A stretch of 64,000 nt of DNA from Endocalyx cinctus (taxonomy: Eukaryota > Ascomycota > Sordariomycetes > Amphisphaeriales > Apiosporaceae): the NCBI GenBank assembly GCA_001600455.1, contig BCKC01000001.1, forward strand, positions 5,482,441 to 5,546,440, written 5' to 3'. Of the stretch, positions 59,801 to 64,000 are shown piece by piece. Numbering within the stretch: position 1 is the first letter of the stretch; every line of letters starts with the position of its first letter. The position numbers and the translations under genes are program-made. The notes under the pieces were generated by a model. It was not told the DNA's origin and searched no databases. It saw only the letters and a program-made list of their open reading frames with translations.

Positions 59801-62800
59801 GCGCTTTACTTCCGGCCTTGACAAACCGTCCATGTTGCAGAGCTATGCCGATCTTGACGAACCCTTTTCGGCCATCGAGCGCATTCTTGCTCACTATCCC
59901 GAAGCCGAGACTCAAATTATCAATGCTCAGGACGTACAGCACTTTTTACTCTTGTGCCAGCGCCGAGGTCAGAAGCCTGTCACTTTCGTCCCATCTTTGG
60001 ACGAGAATTTTGAATTCTTCTTCAAGAAGGATTCCTTGTGGCAGTCCGAAGACCTTGCGGCTGTCATTGATCAAGATGTTCAACGTACTTGTATTCTGCA
60101 AGGCCCTATGGCGGCCAAATTCTCCACCAAGTTGGATGAGCCTATCAAGGATATTTTGGACGGTATCCACAACTCTCACATTGCCAGTCTTACTCGAGAT
60201 GTTTATGGCGGCAAGGTAAACTCGATTCCTGTGATCGAGTACTTCGGTGGCAAGCTCATCGAAACTGCCGTGCCAGTCGACATTGAAGGTCTTACTGTGT
60301 CCGAGGACGAACGCAAACACACCTACCGTCTCTCGTCATCTCCAGCTGTCGCTCTGCCCTCGGTCGAGAGCTGGTTGGCCCTTCTAGCGGGACCGAAGCG
60401 CAGCTGGCGTCATGCTCTCTTCACCTCAGAAGTGTTGGTCCAGGGCAAGAAGTACCAGACCAACCCTATGAAGAGAATATTTGCCCCTGTCCGTGGACTA
60501 TTTGTCGAAATCGTTGATCCCAATGACCCAGCTAAGACATCCATCATTGTCCGGGAACAGCCTCGCCATAACCATTATGTCACGGTGATCGAGGTTAAGA
60601 AAACTAAGACCAAGGAATTTGGAGATGTCATCATTGTCAACATGATCAAGGATACCACAGCCCTAGGCAAACCAGTGTCTCTACCACTCCACTTTGTCTA
60701 CCGTCCTCAATCCGGCTTTGCCCCCATCCATGAAGTCATGGACAGCCGTAATGACCGCATCAAGGAATTCTACTGGCGTGCATGGTTTGGCGACGAAGTG
60801 TTCGACCGCGATGCGCTTGTTACTAGCAAGTTCGATGGCGGACGCGCTACTATCACAAGTAGCGATATCAAGGACTTCGTCCATGCTGTTGGCAATACCG
60901 CTGAAGCATTCGTGGACGGACCGGGCAAGGTCATGTATGCGCCCATGGACTTCGCCATCGTCGTTGGATGGAAAGCTATCACAAAACCCATATTCCCTCG
61001 CAGCATTGATGGTGACCTTCTGAAACTTGTCCATCTATCCAATGGCTTCAGGATGATGCCCGGCGCTGACCCCCTCAAGAAAGGAGACGAAGTCAAGACC
61101 ACCGCTCAAATTAACGCCGTAATCAACCAGGATTCTGGAAAGATGGTTGAGGTCTGCGGTACTATTTACCGCGATGGCCAGGCTGTGATGGAAGTCACAT
61201 CTCAATTCCTTTACCGAGGTGTATACACTGACTACCACAACACGTTCCAACGGAAATTGGAGAAGCCCATGCAAGTTCACCTTGATACCTCGAAGGACGT
61301 TGCTGTCTTGAAGTCAAAGGACTGGATTCAGTTTGACAATAATGAAATTGAGCTGCTTGGCCAGACCTTGACCTTCCGTCTTCAGACATTTGTCAAGTTT
61401 AAGAACAAGTCAGTATTCAGCAGCGTAGAGACACGTGGACAGGTCCTTTTGGAACTCCCTTCAAAGGAAATCATCCAGATTGCCTCTGTCGATTACGAGG
61501 CTGGAACTTCGCACGGAAACCCTGTCGTAGATTACCTCGAGCGACACGGATCTTCTATTGAGCAGCCCATCCTCTTTGAGAATGCTATCCCTCTCAGCGG
61601 TAAAACTCCTCTGCAGCTCAAGGCTCCTGCTTCCAATGAGAATTACGCCAAGGTTTCTGGTGATTACAACCCCATCCACGTCTCCCGTGTTTTCTCCAGC
61701 TACGCCAACCTTCCCGGAACCATTACCCACGGAATGTACTCTAGCGCTGCTGTACGAAGTCTCGTCGAGACTTGGGCAGCTGAAAACAACGTTGGTCGCG
61801 TGCGCAGCTTCCACGCTTCGCTTGTTGGCATGGTTCTCCCTAATGATGACATTCAAGTGAAACTCCAGCACGTGGGAATGATTGGTGGTCGGAAGATCAT
61901 CAAAGTCGAGGCCAGCAACAAAGAGACTGAAGACAAAGTCCTTCTAGCTGAGGCTGAGGTCGAACAGCCCGTAACAGCCTACGTCTTCACCGGTCAAGGT
62001 TCGCAGGAGCAAGGTATGGGTATGGACTTGTACGGTACTAGCGCGGTAGCGAAAGAAGTCTGGGACCGCGCTGATAAATACTTGTTGGATACATATGGTA
62101 AGTCATCCCCCCAAGACTACGGTTCTTATGACCTCTTACTAATTATTTAGGCTTCTCTATACTCAACATCGTCAAGAACAACCCTAAGGAACTTACTGTG
62201 CATTTTGGTGGCCCGCGAGGAAAGGCTATCCGCGAGAACTACATGCAGATGACTTTTGAAACTGTTGCCGCAGATGGATCTATCAAGTCCGAACGTATCT
62301 TCAAGGAAATTCACGAGAAGACTACTAGCTACACCTACCGGTCGCCTTCTGGTCTTCTGTCAGCTACACAGTTCACCCAGCCTGCCCTCACTCTGATGGA
62401 GAAAGCTAGTTTCGAGGACATGGTTGCCAAGGGCGTAGTATCAAGAGACAGCACCTTCGCAGGCCATTCATTGGGTGAATATTCTGCTTTAGCCGCCCTT
62501 GCAGAGGTCCTGCCTATCGAGTCCCTAGTTTCCGTCGTCTTCTACAGAGGTTTGACAATGCAGGTAGCAGTCGAGCGTGATGATATGGGCAGATCCAACT
62601 ACTCTATGTGTGCCGTCAACCCTAGCCGCATCTCGCCCAGCTTCGGTGAGCCTGCTTTACGATATGTGGTCAGCAACATTTCCGAGGAGACCGGCTGGCT
62701 TCTCGAGATCGTCAACTATAACATTGCTAACATGCAATATGTCTGTGCCGGTGACCTCCGAGCCATTGACACTCTTACGAGTGTCACAAATTACCTCAAA

Positions 62801-63274
62801 ACTCAGAACTTTGACTTCGAAAAACTCCGGAGTCAGTTGAGTCCAGAAGAGTTGAAGGAGCAACTCACAAACATTATTAAGCCTGCTGCGCAGCAATCTG
62901 CGTCAGCGCCACAGCCCATCGTACTATCGAGAGGTTTCGCTACTATCCCCCTCAAGGGTATTGACGTGCCTTTCCACTCTACCTTCTTGCGATCTGGCGT
63001 GAAGCCTTTCCGAAACATTCTCCTCAAGAAGATTCACAAGACTTCGATTGACCCAGCTAAACTAGTTGGAAAGTACATCCCCAACGTGACGGCTCGTCCA
63101 TTTGAGCTTACTAAGGAGTACTTCCAAAACGTGTATGACTTGACCAACTCGCCTAAGATTGCCCAGATTCTGCAGAACTGGGACAGTTACCAAGATGATG
63201 CCGGCGCAGTTAATGGCACAACTGGTATTAACGGTAACGGTACGTCAGAGGTCCAAGTTAACGGCAACCACTGA
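56895..63274 (+). CDS. FAS1: Fatty acid synthase subunit beta
   Basis: Two exons (56895-62097, 62151-63274; GTAAGT...TAG, phase 1) encode 2,108 residues. Domains in order: acetyltransferase with Ser286 in TGHSQGVV and His440 in [11 protein letters not shown] enoyl reductase ([16 protein letters not shown] near 602, [16 protein letters not shown] near 746); dehydratase with a MaoC hot-dog fold ([10 protein letters not shown] near 1588, [12 protein letters not shown]); malonyl/palmitoyl transferase with Ser1841 in [13 protein letters not shown]. All catalytic motifs are intact, so this is a working housekeeping subunit. It forms the domes of the cytosolic FAS barrel with FAS2, which faces it from the other strand. 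The single intron lies in the transferase domain after LLDTYG. The protein ends in an Asn/Gly-rich tail. Confidence 0.98.
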
Positions 63275-64000
63275 ATACCGACGGTGTAATGCTAGTCTGA
63301 GATGATTAAAGGGGGTCCGGTTCATAAAATAGAGATAGATGGGCTTACATGTATATTTGCCATGTTAAAAATACGACTTTACTATGATTGTTAAGTTCAG
63401 ATTTGCTGTGTTCGGTTACACATTGTTAAATAGATTTGGGTTTCCCAACAACATTACGATATGATATTTTTATAATCCTTAGTTCTCTACCCGTCATAAA
63501 AAATAATTCTACTATGACTTCGTAGTACTCCTTGACTTGCCTAATCGCAAGGTACCACATAAGCAAATATGTAGTAGTCGTCCTGGGAGACGAAGCGTTA
63601 TTACCGCGACTTCTCACCGCACTGAGTCAGTAGACCGAAGTGGAAGATGAGTGTCGGTGAATATGTAAAGAGACATTCTACCTAGCCTAATTTTCTCTCC
63701 GTGATTATCGGTAGTTATTGGGCGTCAGTCAGTTAGGGACTGCGGATGATCTCCCTTCGGTGGATTACGTGCATTAGTCAACTACTCCGCCATGTAAACA
63801 AAAGGCTGAATTGCTGACTGTGGCTTTTGCAGAGGAGATTATGTTATGTACGAAGGGCGGTAAAGATGTCTCGTAGGTGAGAGAATAATATTACAGAGTG
63901 GTATCATGGCTTAAACGATACTCGTTGCAATTTACTCGCCGGTTTGCTAAATATCGATGGTGTCTTATTTGCTCGAGCCCTCGTCCCTTTCCAAATACTC
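63275..64000. other. 3' flank of FAS1, no gene seen
   Basis: AT-rich region beyond the FAS1 stop up to the window edge. No reading frame or repeat of note; a neighbouring gene's promoter may start near the end. Confidence 0.5.

Noticed and set aside
56895..63274. FAS pair as part of a secondary-metabolite cluster
   Set aside because: Both subunits have standard length and all motifs of the primary enzyme, and no polyketide synthase, P450 or tailoring gene is next to them.

Overview
This is a window of filamentous ascomycete (Pezizomycotina) nuclear DNA. Genes have short GT-AG introns of about 50-120 bases. Intergenic DNA is AT-rich with poly-purine and poly-pyrimidine tracts. The gene types fit: an AA9 lytic polysaccharide monooxygenase, Zn(II)2Cys6 regulators, a GPI serine-rich wall protein, and the split fungal type I fatty acid synthase with FAS2 (alpha) and FAS1 (beta) facing away from each other. 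A Sordariomycete is my best guess, but the sequence alone does not prove the class. I reconstructed 22 convincing protein genes, most by joining exons at splice sites whose phase matches, plus one weak orphan frame. No tRNA, rRNA, CRISPR array or intact transposon was recognised.

Left third (1-17.5 kb) holds accessory and surface functions: a Ser/Thr single-pass membrane protein (524-1629); a RidA-fold protein with a signal peptide (2442-3007); a 959-residue glycine-rich repeat membrane protein with a cytochrome b561-like tail (3274-6318, minus); a serine-rich GPI protein (7954-9582, minus); a SET-domain gene with an awkward in-frame TAG (10840-12066, minus); an AA9 LPMO (13690-14652); an NmrA-like protein behind an overlapping upstream ORF (15343-16332); and a GNAT acetyltransferase.

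Middle (17.9-34.4 kb) is mostly nuclear maintenance and regulation: CTF18 (RFC-like clamp loader), an FHIT-type HIT hydrolase, two consecutive Zn2Cys6 regulators, Ku70, and ferrochelatase. The second regulator also has a WRKY/GCM1-like zinc module and a long Q/N/S-rich tail. Ku70 and ferrochelatase are divergent.

Right half (35.8-64 kb): two major facilitator transporters, guanine deaminase, an SGNH/GDSL esterase, a polytopic membrane protein, then the FAS2-FAS1 pair, whose start codons are about 3.05 kb apart. Both FAS genes carry the full primary-metabolism domain set and intact catalytic motifs; no polyketide synthase or other secondary-metabolite core gene is adjacent.

I found no obvious new multi-gene system. 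The most unusual items are single genes: the WRKY/GCM1-like plus C6 plus prion-like regulator, the secreted RidA, the repeat/b561-like membrane protein with two in-frame donors, the SET gene whose TAG sits at a possible splice donor beside a GC-AG intron, and the NmrA gene whose upstream ORF ends inside the main start codon. All family assignments are read from motifs, without database searches.
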